From contig JAKSBY010000658.1 in assembly GCA_022360855.1 (NCBI GenBank), positions 1 to 33,839 of the forward strand: 33,839 bases of DNA, written 5' to 3'. Within the stretch, counting starts at the first letter, position 1; each line of letters opens with the position of its first letter. The notes under the pieces were generated by a model. That model had not been told where the DNA came from. It ran no database searches and saw only the letters and a list, made by a program, of their open reading frames with translations. This document shows, in pieces, positions 8,344-17,222 of this stretch. Both the position numbers and the translations under genes were made by a program. Source of the stretch: Sphingomonadales bacterium (GTDB lineage: Bacteria > Pseudomonadota > Alphaproteobacteria > Sphingomonadales > JAKSBY01).

Positions 8344-9001
8344 TCTCTATTATTGGCCGACGCCGAACGGCTGGAAAATCAGCATTGCGCTGGAAGAGCT
8401 GGAGCTGCCCTACGAAACGATACTGATCGATATACTGAACGGCGCCCAGCTCGAACCCTGGTTTCTGGCGATCAACCCAAACGGTAAGATCCCGGCCATT
8501 ACGGACAGGGAGGCGGACGGCGGTCCGGCCACCATTTGCGAATCCGGGGCGATTCTGACCTACCTTGCGGAAAAGACGGGCCGCCTGCTGCCCTCCGGCG
8601 GCGCGCAGCGGTCCGCGGTGCTGTCCTGGCTTTATTGGCAGGTCGGCCACTTTGGCCCGACCGTCGGCCAGCTCAGCCATTTCACCAGCTATGCGCCGAC
8701 AACCGAGCTCTATGCCATCGCGCGTTTCTCGGCGGAGGCCGATCGTCTTCTCGGTATCCTCGAGGCCGGCCTGAAAGACCGGGAGTATGTGGCGGGCGCC
8801 TTCTCCATCGCCGACATCGCCATATGGCCCTGGCTGCTGTCGTGCAAATTTCTCGGCAAGACGCTGGACGAACGGCCCAATATTCTGCGCTGGCACACCG
8901 GCATGAAGGCCCGCCCGGCGGTCCGCCGGGGCGTCGACCTGCACAAGGAGGTCCGCCGCTTCGAAGCGGGCGGCCAGCGGGATACGACTATGCCGGTGTA
9001 A
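8336..9001 (+). CDS. Glutathione S-transferase, YfcG/YghU-like
   Basis: A 221-residue GST. The thioredoxin-like N-terminal domain starts YYWPTPNGWKISIALEE, the opening of the nu-class YfcG/YghU proteins, which act as disulfide oxidoreductases, with NPNGKIPAI and the glutathione-binding ESGAI following. The helical C-terminal domain contains FSIADIAIWPW. The start is ATG 8336, overlapping the SDR stop by 8 nt. Its 3' end overlaps the convergent VOC gene by 14 nt. In catabolic clusters such GSTs often carry out glutathione-dependent isomerisation, ether cleavage or thiol protection. Which applies here is not visible. Confidence 0.85.
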   Translation: MIDLYYWPTPNGWKISIALEELELPYETILIDILNGAQLEPWFLAINPNGKIPAITDREADGGPATICESGAILTYLAEKTGRLLPSGGAQRSAVLSWLYWQVGHFGPTVGQLSHFTSYAPTTELYAIARFSAEADRLLGILEAGLKDREYVAGAFSIADIAIWPWLLSCKFLGKTLDERPNILRWHTGMKARPAVRRGVDLHKEVRRFEAGGQRDTTMPV

Positions 9002-9791
9002 TCACCAGGCGCGCGCCGTGGCTGAGCCGCGTATCCAGCTTTTCGGGCAACGAGACCCGCGGCGACGTCAGCGTCACTTCCCGCAGCCCCTCTTCTGCGT
9101 CGGCCGGCCCGATTTCCTCAAGCGTGAGGGTGAAATCCGCAAACCGGTAGACTGCTTCGGTATCCCCCAGTTCATCCGGCCGCCGCCCGAACAGGCGTGT
9201 ATGGCCGTCCACGGCGTCCTGGAGGCTCTTGACGCCGAATCTGAGCGCGGTAACCCCAGCCACCCCGTTCGGATGTTGCCGGCCGAGCCGGTTCGGCAGG
9301 CGCCGGACGCGCGGCGTGACGTCTTCGATGAAAAAGGGTGTGCGCAGGCCGGCTTCTCCGCCCATGCGCCATTTCACCGGCGTTCCGTCGGCCAACTCGC
9401 GGCCATATGCCATTTCGTGGATCCGAAGCCCACGTCCCCGCGCTGCGTCGGCGAAGCCGGCGACCGACGGGACCTCGACGCACCAGTCGATCCATCCTTC
9501 GCGCCGCCGCGGAGCCCAGTGATTCCAGAGCCTGGAGATAAAGGCATCCTCTCGTTCCAGGCTGCGGGAGAGCAATCCGCGCCGCCGGACCCACCCCCAG
9601 ATTTTCAGCGATAGCCAGGGTTTGTAGGCGACGATCTCGAAATAGCTGTCGTCCGAGAACACGACGAGCGCGTTGTGGCGTTCTCGCGTATCGTTGCCCT
9701 GGGAAACGACAAAGCCCAGCGTTTCAAAATCGCGTGTCGCTTCCAGGAGATCGGAGACGAGCAAAACGAAATGGTCTTTGGCTATGGTCAT
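8988..9791 (-). CDS. VOC / glyoxalase-like protein, copy 1
   Basis: A 267-residue protein with a tandem vicinal-oxygen-chelate fold of the glyoxalase-like type. Halves start at KDHFVLLVSDLLEATRDFE (residues 5-23) and at VTALRFGVKSLQDAVDGH (about 180). Such folds bind a divalent metal and act as dioxygenases, isomerases or lyases, or simply bind ligand. Candidate ligands are H7 and E52 in SYFEIVAYKPW. A paralogue lies at 25663-26517 and shares most residues, including the DWCVEV/DWCVKV segment, EDVTPR and LSHGAR. It is the last gene of the thiolase operon, 14 nt after the ligase stop, and overlaps the convergent GST gene. Function unknown. Confidence 0.75.
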   Translation of the reverse strand: MTIAKDHFVLLVSDLLEATRDFETLGFVVSQGNDTRERHNALVVFSDDSYFEIVAYKPWLSLKIWGWVRRRGLLSRSLEREDAFISRLWNHWAPRRREGWIDWCVEVPSVAGFADAARGRGLRIHEMAYGRELADGTPVKWRMGGEAGLRTPFFIEDVTPRVRRLPNRLGRQHPNGVAGVTALRFGVKSLQDAVDGHTRLFGRRPDELGDTEAVYRFADFTLTLEEIGPADAEEGLREVTLTSPRVSLPEKLDTRLSHGARLVITPA

Positions 9792-9805
9792 CGCGCTGGG
9801 CCGGA

Positions 9806-11356
9806 TCAGATCGAGCGCTCCTGCCCTTGCCAGAAACGGCTACGTATCTCCCGCTTGAGCACCTTGCCGACCGCGCTACGCGGCAATGTGTCCCAAACCT
9901 CGACGCGCTTGGGCGCCTTCATGCCACCGAGACGTTCCTTGCAGAAGCCGATGAGCTCGTCCGGCCCGGCTTCTGCGCCCGGTTTGCGCTCGACGACCGC
10001 CACCACCGCTTCACCCCATTTGTCGTCGGGCGCGCCGATCACGGCGCAGTCCTGAACGTCCGGGTGCGTCATGAGCGCGTTTTCGACTTCGCTGGGGTAG
10101 ACGTTGAAGCCGCCGGAAATGATCATGTCGCGTTTGCGGTCGACGATGTAGTAGAAGCCGTCGGCATCGCGGTAGCCGACGTCGCCGGTGTGGTGCCAGC
10201 CGAATTTTCCGGCCGCGGCCGTGGCGTCCGCGGCCCCATAGTAGCCGGACATCACGATATCGCCACGCACGACGATTTCCCCCCGCTCATCGTCGCCGAG
10301 CAGCCGGCCATCGTCGTCCATGATCGCGAGCTCGGCAGAGGGCGTCGGACGGCCGCAGCTGGCGAGCCTTTCCAAGGCACCGTTTGCCACCGCCTGCACA
10401 TGCTCCTCGGGCGTCATGGCGGTCAGCATCAGCGGCGCTTCGGCTTGTCCGTAGGCCTGCAGCATGACCGGACCGAACACGGTCAATGCTTCCTGCAGTT
10501 TCACCGGTGCCATGGGCGAGGCGGCGTAGGTCATATATTCCAAGGAGGAATAATCGTATTTGTCGATGTCCGGGTGGGCGAGCAGCATGTAGATGAGCGT
10601 CGGCGGCAGGAAGATGGTCGTCACCTTCTCCCGCTCGATGGTTTGCAGAATCTCCCCCGGGTCGGCCCTGGGAAGCAAGATGTGCTTTCCGCCCATGGGC
10701 AGAAGCGGATAGACGATTCCCGCCGCTGCATGGGTGATCGGCGCAACGGCCAGATGCACGGGCGTGGCCTTGTGCCGGAACAGCATCAACCCCGCCGCGA
10801 TCATGGCGTTCATCGCCCTGTGCGTCAGCATGACGCCTTTGGGTTTTCCCGTGGTCCCGCCGCTGGAGGCCAGCACGAGCACGTCTTCCGGCGCCGCGGG
10901 GACATCGCCGCCATGACCGGGAAAATCGCCGCAAAAGGCTTCCAGCGAGGGGCAGGCTGGCGTTTGCGCGTCCAGGCAGATCATGCGTTTGACGCCCGGC
11001 GCTCTTCGTTTCAGCGCCTCCGCCGCCGCGGAGAATTCCGTGTGGAAGAACAGCCATTTGACGTCCCTGTCGATGACGCCCTCGACAAGGTCTTCAACCG
11101 TGTCGCGAATGTTCAGGACCACATAGGGCAGGCCCGCGCGCATGGCGCCGACCATGGCGATAAACGCCAGCGGATCGTTGCGGCTGAGGACGCAGGCATG
11201 CTCGCCCGGCGCCGCGCCCGCGGCTTTCAGGGCGTTTGCAACCTGATGCGTCATGGCTTGCACCTGGCGGTATGTCGCCTGATAGGAGCTGGCCACGAGG
11301 CAGGGATTGTCGGGATAGCGGTGGGCGCCCGCGTCGAGAAGCTTCGGAACCGGCAT
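9806..11356 (-). CDS. AMP-dependent acyl-CoA ligase
   Basis: A 516-residue member of the ANL (adenylate-forming) family that activates a carboxylic acid with ATP and joins it to CoA. Visible core motifs: SSGGTTGKPKGVMLTH (about 160-176, phosphate loop), YGQAEAPL (aromatic/TE motif with A replacing T), TGDVGYRDADGFYYIVDRKR, SGGFNVYPSEVE, and PRSAVGKVLKR with the catalytic Lys near 497. The start is ATG 11356, preceded by GGAGG at about 11-nt spacing. A longer frame runs back over the preceding gene and is rejected. It sits between the isomerase-like and VOC genes. The side-chain class is nearest fatty or aryl acids, but substrate choice cannot be read by eye. Confidence 0.85.
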   Translation of the reverse strand: MPVPKLLDAGAHRYPDNPCLVASSYQATYRQVQAMTHQVANALKAAGAAPGEHACVLSRNDPLAFIAMVGAMRAGLPYVVLNIRDTVEDLVEGVIDRDVKWLFFHTEFSAAAEALKRRAPGVKRMICLDAQTPACPSLEAFCGDFPGHGGDVPAAPEDVLVLASSGGTTGKPKGVMLTHRAMNAMIAAGLMLFRHKATPVHLAVAPITHAAAGIVYPLLPMGGKHILLPRADPGEILQTIEREKVTTIFLPPTLIYMLLAHPDIDKYDYSSLEYMTYAASPMAPVKLQEALTVFGPVMLQAYGQAEAPLMLTAMTPEEHVQAVANGALERLASCGRPTPSAELAIMDDDGRLLGDDERGEIVVRGDIVMSGYYGAADATAAAGKFGWHHTGDVGYRDADGFYYIVDRKRDMIISGGFNVYPSEVENALMTHPDVQDCAVIGAPDDKWGEAVVAVVERKPGAEAGPDELIGFCKERLGGMKAPKRVEVWDTLPRSAVGKVLKREIRSRFWQGQERSI

Positions 11357-11376
11357 GGGGATCTTCGCCTCCGGAC

Positions 11377-12021
11377 CTAGGCCCGCGATGACCGACAAAT
11401 ATCGGGTATGTTGGACGGCAGCCGGCCGGTGAGTGCTGCTTCCACGAGGACTAGACGGTCGTTGCCGAAATACATGTCGTCTCCATTGACAAACATGGTC
11501 GGTGAGCCGAAGCCGCCCCGCGCTATCAGCTCGCGGCTGTTGTCCAGGAGGCGCTCTTTGATGTCGTCGTCGCCAATACGGCGCAGCACCGTATCCGCGT
11601 CGAGACCGGCGCGCGCTATGATGGCGCGCAGCACGTCCGGCTGGGAAATGTTCTGGAGGTCGCCCCAATAGGCCTCGAACGCCGCCCAGGCGTAGGCCGG
11701 CAGTTTGTCATGATCGAGCGCCACGATGGCGCCGCGCATCAACGCGACCGCGCGCGCGGGAAAGACCGGTGGCATGCCGATCTTGAGGCCGTAAAGCGCG
11801 GCCCACTTCATGACGTCGCGATCGAAATACGCTTTCTTGACGGCGTTGGGACGTTGTCGCTCCTCATAAACGCCCTCGTTGACTTCGTTGAAGACACCGC
11901 CCACGAGAAGCGGCTTCCAGACAATGGCGGTATCGGTCCGCGCCGCCAGCGCCTCGATCTGGCTGAAGGCCAGGTAGGTCCAGGGGCTTGTACAATCGAA
12001 GTAGAACTCAAGTGTATTCAT
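11377..12021 (-). CDS. 2-hydroxychromene-2-carboxylate isomerase / DsbA-family protein
   Basis: A 214-residue thioredoxin-fold protein of the kappa-GST/HCCA-isomerase group. The N-terminus FYFDCTSPWTYLAF carries the SPWTY motif, with Ser at the usual active-site position; this separates it from CxxC DsbA oxidases. The C-terminal part has ARGGFGSPTMFVNGDDMYFGNDRL, the family's cis-Pro and substrate-loop region. Members catalyse glutathione-dependent cis-trans isomerisation of ring-cleavage products, best known in naphthalene breakdown, though many act in other pathways. It lies 18 nt downstream of the DUF2817 gene and 20 nt upstream of the ligase. The link to an aromatic substrate is an inference. 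Confidence 0.8.
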   Translation of the reverse strand: MNTLEFYFDCTSPWTYLAFSQIEALAARTDTAIVWKPLLVGGVFNEVNEGVYEERQRPNAVKKAYFDRDVMKWAALYGLKIGMPPVFPARAVALMRGAIVALDHDKLPAYAWAAFEAYWGDLQNISQPDVLRAIIARAGLDADTVLRRIGDDDIKERLLDNSRELIARGGFGSPTMFVNGDDMYFGNDRLVLVEAALTGRLPSNIPDICRSSRA

Positions 12022-12039
12022 GGTGCCGTCCGGTATCCT

Positions 12040-13140
12040 CTAAAGCTGGGCGAGCCCGCCGATGGCCTGATCGTACACTGTCAGGCCAGCCTCCAGTGCC
12101 CACGCGCGCCAGCCGGTGTCATGCGGGCAGAACCGCTCGAGCATGAATGTGCGCCAATGCTGCAGGTCGGCCTCGCTTTTGGCCCCCTCTCCGAAGCGCA
12201 GCCACTGGTCGACCAGGATCGCATTGCATACCTCGTCCCAGGGGTGGGTGCCGAACTCGATGACGGCGCTTGCCAGATACCGCGCCTGAAGCATCTCCCT
12301 GACGCCGTTGACCAGCAGGCCCCTGAACTGCGGCCGTTCGTGGTCGCCGTAATTCCGAACCCCATCGGCAATTGTGTCTTCCCCCCACCACTGCGACGCC
12401 CGCCGAAAAGCGGGCGAGCCGGGTTCATCGAAGCAGAGGAACAGCAGAGATTGCGATTCGCCGACGCCGGAATGCCAATCGATTGCCGCCACGTGATCGG
12501 CTCCTGAGAGCTGTTCACTGACGATGCTGTGGACCACGTCATTGGTCCACTCCGGAGCCAGGCCGGCGAAGCCGCTCAGCTTGGGGTGGGCGAACTGCCC
12601 TTCCGACGTCAAGGCGAAGATGCGGCCCTTGCCGTGCCTGTCGAACAGGTCGTCGAGCGTGCCCTTGACACGCTGAAACTCCGTCTCGCTCGGCTCAGCC
12701 ACGCGCAACACATCGACGCAGAGCTCGAAGTCGGGGTCCGTATAGTGCCCGAGATCATGGTCCAGGAAATTGCGGTTGGGGTCGACGTTGTTTTCGGTTG
12801 TGCGCGACATATGCGCGGCGCCGAACGGGTTCACGGCGTGAACCAGCAGCACCGCCGTATCGTTCGGCAATTCGCGATGCCGCTCCTGCAGGACCCAGCC
12901 GATTTGCGTAGCCGCGCCGGCGAAAAACTCCTGGCCGTGCGTTCCGCTGAATACCAGCAGAACGCGCGCCGCGTCCGGGCGCCCGAACCAAGCGGTATCC
13001 GTTACCAGCGCCTCGCCGTCCGGCGTTTTCCCGTTGGGGTTGACATAGGCGGCCATGCGCGCGCCGCTGGCCTGGCAGACGGAAATGAACTTGGACCTTG
13101 CGGCCTCATATGTGGGTGAAAAACACTCTTCGGCCTTCAT
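12040..13140 (-). CDS. DUF2817 (M14-like) metallo-hydrolase, copy 1
   Basis: A 366-residue protein of the DUF2817 family, distantly related to M14 zinc carboxypeptidases. Likely zinc ligands are H and E in SGTHGQEFFAG (about residues 67-77) and H in AIDWHSGVG. VIEFGTHPWDE holds a candidate catalytic Glu. The segment NNVDPNRNFLDHD is a family hallmark (substrate-binding Asn/Arg). The start is ATG 13140, with GGAG just upstream. Prediction: hydrolysis of an amide or peptide-like bond at a carboxyl end. No DUF2817 member has a role I can name with certainty. A close paralogue lies at 26538-27662. It is located 17 nt after the GNAT gene in the operon, and no signal peptide is seen, so it is cytoplasmic. 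Confidence 0.8.
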   Translation of the reverse strand: MKAEECFSPTYEAARSKFISVCQASGARMAAYVNPNGKTPDGEALVTDTAWFGRPDAARVLLVFSGTHGQEFFAGAATQIGWVLQERHRELPNDTAVLLVHAVNPFGAAHMSRTTENNVDPNRNFLDHDLGHYTDPDFELCVDVLRVAEPSETEFQRVKGTLDDLFDRHGKGRIFALTSEGQFAHPKLSGFAGLAPEWTNDVVHSIVSEQLSGADHVAAIDWHSGVGESQSLLFLCFDEPGSPAFRRASQWWGEDTIADGVRNYGDHERPQFRGLLVNGVREMLQARYLASAVIEFGTHPWDEVCNAILVDQWLRFGEGAKSEADLQHWRTFMLERFCPHDTGWRAWALEAGLTVYDQAIGGLAQL

Positions 13141-13157
13141 GGAGCGCTCCGCATCCG

Positions 13158-13700
13158 TCAGCTCTTTCGGTATAATCTGTAAATCTCGTAGTCCATCTCG
13201 CCGCGCGAGGGCAGCACGCGCCGGTCTTCGAACACAAAGTCCGCCCGCGCGGCGACGCGTTTCGAGGGCTCGTTGTCCGGCTCGATCAGCGCCACCACCG
13301 AATCGCGGTCCAGATCTTCGAATGCATGCCGGATGAGCCCCTTGGCGGTTTCGGTGGCGTAGCCCTTGCCGCGATGGCGTTCCAAGAGGAGATACGCGAT
13401 CTCCAACTGCTCCGGCCCCAGCTCCTCCACGTTCCACAGGGCCGCCTTGCCGACGAACCCGTCTTTTCCCGGCGTGCCCTTCTCGAAAATCAGCAGGAAG
13501 CCAAATCCCTGTTGCTCGAACATGTCGGTCCAGGTCTTGAGCTTCTTTGCGATGGTTTCGCGGTCGTAGCGTGTGTCTTTGAAATGATAGTGCATGATGA
13601 GCGGATCGTTCTGCAGCGCCTCGATATAGGGGCCGTCTTCGAGGCGGAGGGGCCGCATGCTCAAGCGCTCCGTTTCGATCCTGTGGCGATCCTCGGCCAT
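13158..13700 (-). CDS. GNAT acetyltransferase, RimJ/RimL-like
   Basis: A 180-residue GNAT-fold N-acetyltransferase. It starts TERLSMRPLRLEDGPYI, the common RimJ/RimL-like opening, with the acetyl-CoA pyrophosphate-binding loop RHRGKGYATE (about residues 112-121) and the conserved helix that follows. The start codon directly follows the stop of the FadJ-like gene, so translation is probably coupled. In this setting it could acetylate a free amine of the substrate or an intermediate, but general protein-modifying members look the same, so the role is open. Confidence 0.8.
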   Translation of the reverse strand: MAEDRHRIETERLSMRPLRLEDGPYIEALQNDPLIMHYHFKDTRYDRETIAKKLKTWTDMFEQQGFGFLLIFEKGTPGKDGFVGKAALWNVEELGPEQLEIAYLLLERHRGKGYATETAKGLIRHAFEDLDRDSVVALIEPDNEPSKRVAARADFVFEDRRVLPSRGEMDYEIYRLYRKS

Positions 13701-15887
13701 TTACCTGTCCTCCTTGTCTATGTCGTAGATGTCCCGCCCGTCTTCCGCCAATCGCCGCAACAGGCCGCAGGTGGCAAACCGCCTTGCCGTTCTTTCGTTG
13801 TAGCCTTCCTGGCGGCGGATCAGCGTCTCGGCGCCAATGGTATCGACATGGCTGAGGGGGCCGCCGGTCCAGCATGGAAACCCGCAGCCCAGCAGCGCAC
13901 TAACGTCGACAGCGCGTGGATCGTTGGTGACGCCACTATCGAGACAGCCAAGCGCGGCGTGGATTTGCGCGTCGAGCAGCCGGTGTTTCAAGGTTTCGAA
14001 ATACGCCGCGTCTTCTGCGGCCTTGCCATGCGTGAACAACTCGCCGAGTTGCGGCCACAGGCGCCGGGAGCGGCCCGCTGCGCCATAATCGTAGAAGCCG
14101 CCGCCGGACTTTCTGCCCAGACGATGCACCTGCACCAGGGCCGTCAGCATGTCGACGATGTCGGCGTGGTCGGCCGCCGCTTCCGCGTCCGCAGGCGGCG
14201 TTTGACGGAGCGCATTGAGCGATGCGTCGTGCCCCACCAGATCGCAGACGGCGAGCGGCCCCATTGGCATGCCGATGGCGCGGCCCGCATTCTCGATCAC
14301 CGCCGGGTGCGCGCCTTCGTTCAGCATGTGCAGGCCTTCCTGCAAATAGGCGGAAGAGATGCGGCTGGTTATGAATCCGCGATCCGCGTTCAAGACCACG
14401 GGGAGCTTGTGGATTTGCCGCGCGAACCCGAAGGCGCGCGACACGGTTTGTGGATCGGTCTCCTGGCCCGGCGCGATCTCGACCAGCTCCATCCGCGGAA
14501 CCGGGGAAAGGAAATGAAGACCGACAAAGCGGCCCTTGTGCCTTAGGCTTTCACCGAGCGGCGTGATGGCCAGGGTGGACGTGTTGGTGCAGATGATCGC
14601 TTGCGCGGGCAGGAGGGCGTCGACGGCGCCGAGTACGCCTCTTTTCACCGTCTCGTCCTCGAAAACGGCTTCGATGACGAGCTCGGTTTCGCCGAGGCTG
14701 TCGAGACTGTCCGTGGCGGCAATGCGCCGCAGGACCTCGTCTTTGTCCCGCGCTTGCGCAAGACCGGCGCGCACGAGGGAATCGTAGGCCGCCGCGGCGC
14801 GATCATGGCCCGCCCGCGCCGCGTCGTGGGAGGTATCGGAGACGACGACTTCAAGCCCGGCCAGGGCTGCCGCCAACGCGATGCCAGAGCCCATCTGCCC
14901 GGCGCCGACGACGCCGATACGCCGGACAGCTTGGTCCGGCGCTTTGTGGCGCTTGCGCAATTCGCGGGGCGACAGGAACGCCGAACGCACCCTATTGCGC
15001 GATGTCGCATGGCGGGCGAGGCGGGCGAATTGCGCGGACTCGATGCGGCACCCCTTTTCGAAGGAGGTCAGCGTCCCCTCATAGATACAGGCGAGAATGG
15101 CCGTCGGCGCGGGGTCGTTTCCGCGATAGACCGACCCGGCGCGGGCATTAGCGAAGATAAACGGCCAGCGGGCGCCGCCTTGTACGCCGCCGCCTGGAAT
15201 GCGGAAGCCCCTACGGTCCCAGGGCTGCGCGGCGTTCTCGGCGGTCTTAACGAACGTCTTGGCCGCCTCCATCAGCTTGTCGGCCGGCACCACGCGGTCG
15301 ATGAGACCGCAGGCCTCGGCCTCGGATGGAGTCAGCACGGCTCCGAACACCATGATGTCGATGGCTCGTTCGATGCCGATGAGCCGGGGCAGGCGCTGCG
15401 TGCCGCCGGCATTGGGAAGCAGCCCGAGCGTGGCTTCGGGAAAGCCGAGGCGGATCGTTTCGTCATCGGCGACGACGATCCGGTGATGGGCGGCGAGGCA
15501 GATCTCGAGCCCGCCGCCCAGGGCCGATCCGTTAATGGCCGCCGCGACCGGCTTGCCGCAGGTCTCCAGCCTGCGCAGCGCGTCCAAGAGAGGCCGAAGC
15601 TGGCCGGCTATGGCGCGGGGTGTTTCCCAAGGCGCCTCTCCGCGCCCCGCCGCGGCGCATTTGCGCTACAGCATCTTGAGGTCGCCGCCGGCCCTGAAGG
15701 TCCGCTTGGCGCTGGAAATGATCAGCCCACGGGCGGCGCCGTCCTCGACAAACCGGTTGATGGCGGAGATAAAGGCGTCGAGGCTGGCGTCGTTCAGGAC
15801 GTTGACGTCGAGGCCCGGTGTGTCCCAGATCATATGGGCCACGCCGTCGTCATCCACCGCATAGCGAACGGCTGCCTCGGCCATCAT
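13701..15887 (-). pseudogene. FadJ-like enoyl-CoA hydratase/3-hydroxyacyl-CoA dehydrogenase with in-frame TAG
   Basis: One continuous frame of 729 codons broken by a single in-frame TAG at codon 74 (15666-15668). The start ATG 15887 overlaps the thiolase TGA. Before the stop is the crotonase N-terminus ending TFRAGGDLKML. The frame resumes, reaching GKPVAAAINGSALGGGLE and then a 3-hydroxyacyl-CoA dehydrogenase Rossmann domain (RRIGVVGAGQMGSG) and its helical C-terminal domains. Nothing else is decayed: no frameshift, and all dehydrogenase motifs are kept. Possible causes are a recent nonsense mutation, a base-calling error or stop-codon readthrough. A TTG at 15587 could restart translation and give a 628-residue chain without a full hydratase domain. 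TAG also ends several neighbouring genes, which argues against recoding. Confidence 0.8.
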
Positions 15888-17089
15888 ACGCGCTCCACCA
15901 AAGCGGCGGTGCTCAGGCCCAGACCTGCGCAAAGCGTGACGAGACCGAGCTGCTTGTCCGCTCTTTCCATTTCGTCCAGCAGGGTTCCCAGCAGCATCGC
16001 GCCGGTGGCGCCGATGGGGTGGCCCAGGGCGATGGCCCCGCCATTGACGTTGACGCGCCCGGGGTCGAGATCAAAAACCTTGAGAAAACGCAGTGGCACC
16101 GACGCGAAGGCTTCATTGACCTCGAAGAGGTCGATATCGGCAATGCCCGTGCCGGTTTTCTTCAGAACCCGCGCGCTCACCGTTTCCGGGCCGGTGAGCA
16201 TCAGCGACGGATCGCTGCCCTGAGAGGCGCAGGCGCGGATCACCGCGCGCGCCTTCAGTCCGTGCGCCGCGCCGGCGTCCTTCGATCCGACCAGAACGCC
16301 GGCGGCGCCGTCGACGATGCCGGAGGAATTGCCCGCGTGGTGAATGGGGTCGATGGCCTCCAGCTCCGGGAAGCGCTGGATCAGCACGTCTTCGAAGCCG
16401 CGCCTGGCAAAGCTCTCGAAAGACGGTTTCAGCTCCGCCAGCGACTCTTCGGTGGTTTCCGGGCGAAGATGCTCGTCCCGGTCCAGCACCATATCGCCGT
16501 TGATATCGGTGACGGCCATCACGGCGCCGTCGAAGCGACCTTCATCCCAGGCATGCGCGGCCCGGCGCTGGCTTTCCACCGCATAGGCGTCGGCGGCTTG
16601 GCGCGTAAACCCGTCCATCGTCGCAATGGCGTCCGCCGCGATGCCCTGAAGGACCGAGCCGATATGGGCCGTCAATGTCGGATCCGTCGATACGATGCCG
16701 CCGGAGCCGTCCATCGGCACGCGGCTCATCATCTCGACCCCGCCGCCGATCGCCAGATCCGCCTGGCCGGACACCACCTTCGCCGCCGCGATATTGACGG
16801 CATCGAGCCCGCTTGCGCAGAAGCTGTTGATCTGTATCCCCGCCGTGGAGGGGGCGTAGCCGGCGCTAAGGGCGGCGCAGCGGGCGATATTGGCGCCCTG
16901 CTCGCCGACCGGTTCGCAGACGCCCAGGATGACGTCTTCCACGGCGTGCGGGTCGAGCGCGTTGCGCTCGCGGAGCGTCTTCAGAACCTGAACGACGAGA
17001 TTGAGGGAGGTGACGCCGTGAAGCCCGCCCGTGCGCCTGCCGCGGCCGCGGGGGGTTCGGACGTGATCGTATATGTAGCACTCTCGCAT
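15884..17089 (-). CDS. Thiolase (acetyl-CoA C-acyltransferase)
   Basis: A 401-residue thiolase that splits a 3-oxoacyl-CoA with CoA. The acylated Cys lies in NSFCASGLDA (near residue 90). The other active-site elements are VNEAFA, GGAIALGHPIGATGA and CAGLGLSTA near the C-terminus; the last differs from the common CIGGGQG form but keeps CxG. The start is ATG 17089, reading MRECYIYDHVRTPRG, which matches the usual thiolase N-terminus. Upstream in-frame ATGs at 17101 and 17125 lie in the conserved leader, which is repeated elsewhere without them. It is the first gene of a seven-gene operon and overlaps the FadJ-like gene by 4 nt. With that gene it forms a complete beta-oxidation pair in design. 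Confidence 0.9.
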   Translation of the reverse strand: MRECYIYDHVRTPRGRGRRTGGLHGVTSLNLVVQVLKTLRERNALDPHAVEDVILGVCEPVGEQGANIARCAALSAGYAPSTAGIQINSFCASGLDAVNIAAAKVVSGQADLAIGGGVEMMSRVPMDGSGGIVSTDPTLTAHIGSVLQGIAADAIATMDGFTRQAADAYAVESQRRAAHAWDEGRFDGAVMAVTDINGDMVLDRDEHLRPETTEESLAELKPSFESFARRGFEDVLIQRFPELEAIDPIHHAGNSSGIVDGAAGVLVGSKDAGAAHGLKARAVIRACASQGSDPSLMLTGPETVSARVLKKTGTGIADIDLFEVNEAFASVPLRFLKVFDLDPGRVNVNGGAIALGHPIGATGAMLLGTLLDEMERADKQLGLVTLCAGLGLSTAALVERV

Positions 17090-17138
17090 TAAGCCAAGCA
17101 TCTCCGCCGCAGTCCGGTGCGGCACCGTTCAGATCACT

Positions 17139-17165
17139 CCTACGACCCATCCGGCCGGCGTTCCA
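17139..17165 (-). promoter_or_regulatory. Candidate ECF-like promoter of thiolase operon
   Basis: Reading the minus strand: TGGAAC (17165-17160), a 15-nt spacer, then CGTAGG (17144-17139). The same elements and spacing occur in copy B at 27760-27734. GGAAC plus CGT at this distance resembles promoters of extracytoplasmic-function sigma factors. It lies about 50 nt upstream of the ATG. This is an inference from conservation and resemblance. Confidence 0.4.
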
Positions 17166-17176
17166 TTCAGATGGGG

Positions 17177-17192
17177 AAATATCAGCTATAGG
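17177..17192 (-). promoter_or_regulatory. Shared upstream motif AAATATCAGCTATAGG, site 1
   Basis: A 16-base element, identical at 27772-27787 and 14/16 matched at 24926-24941. It lies just upstream of the candidate -35 element of the thiolase promoter, where an activator would bind. It is not a clear palindrome. The regulator is unknown. Confidence 0.55.
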
Positions 17193-17222
17193 TAGCGCTT
17201 TGCCCGGACCGGCGGGCTGCTG

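Larger units (their letters stand above)
17075..17202 (-). repeat. Promoter-leader repeat, copy A (thiolase operon)
   Basis: This stretch, covering the first codons of the thiolase gene and its upstream region, is repeated at 27684-27797. Bases 17134-17202 align without gaps to 27729-27797 with 61 of 69 identical by hand count. Bases 17075-17111 match 27684-27721 with a handful of mismatches and one indel. Copy A has an extra stretch of roughly a dozen bases between these blocks. The homology includes the ATG and the next three codons (MREC). Confidence 0.85.

Noticed and set aside
9734-11380. Long plus-strand open frame over the acyl-CoA ligase
   Set aside because: It is a mirror of the ligase codons; the ligase shows every ANL core motif on the minus strand.
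15666-15668. Programmed recoding of TAG (pyrrolysine-like)
   Set aside because: TAG ends several ordinary genes here (FAD oxidase, serine hydrolase, secreted protein, rhodanese), no Pyl genes are visible, and FadJ enzymes are not known Pyl proteins.
17204-17217. GC-rich stem as intrinsic terminator after the rhodanese gene
   Set aside because: The stem is only about 5 bp and there is no run of T downstream on the minus strand.
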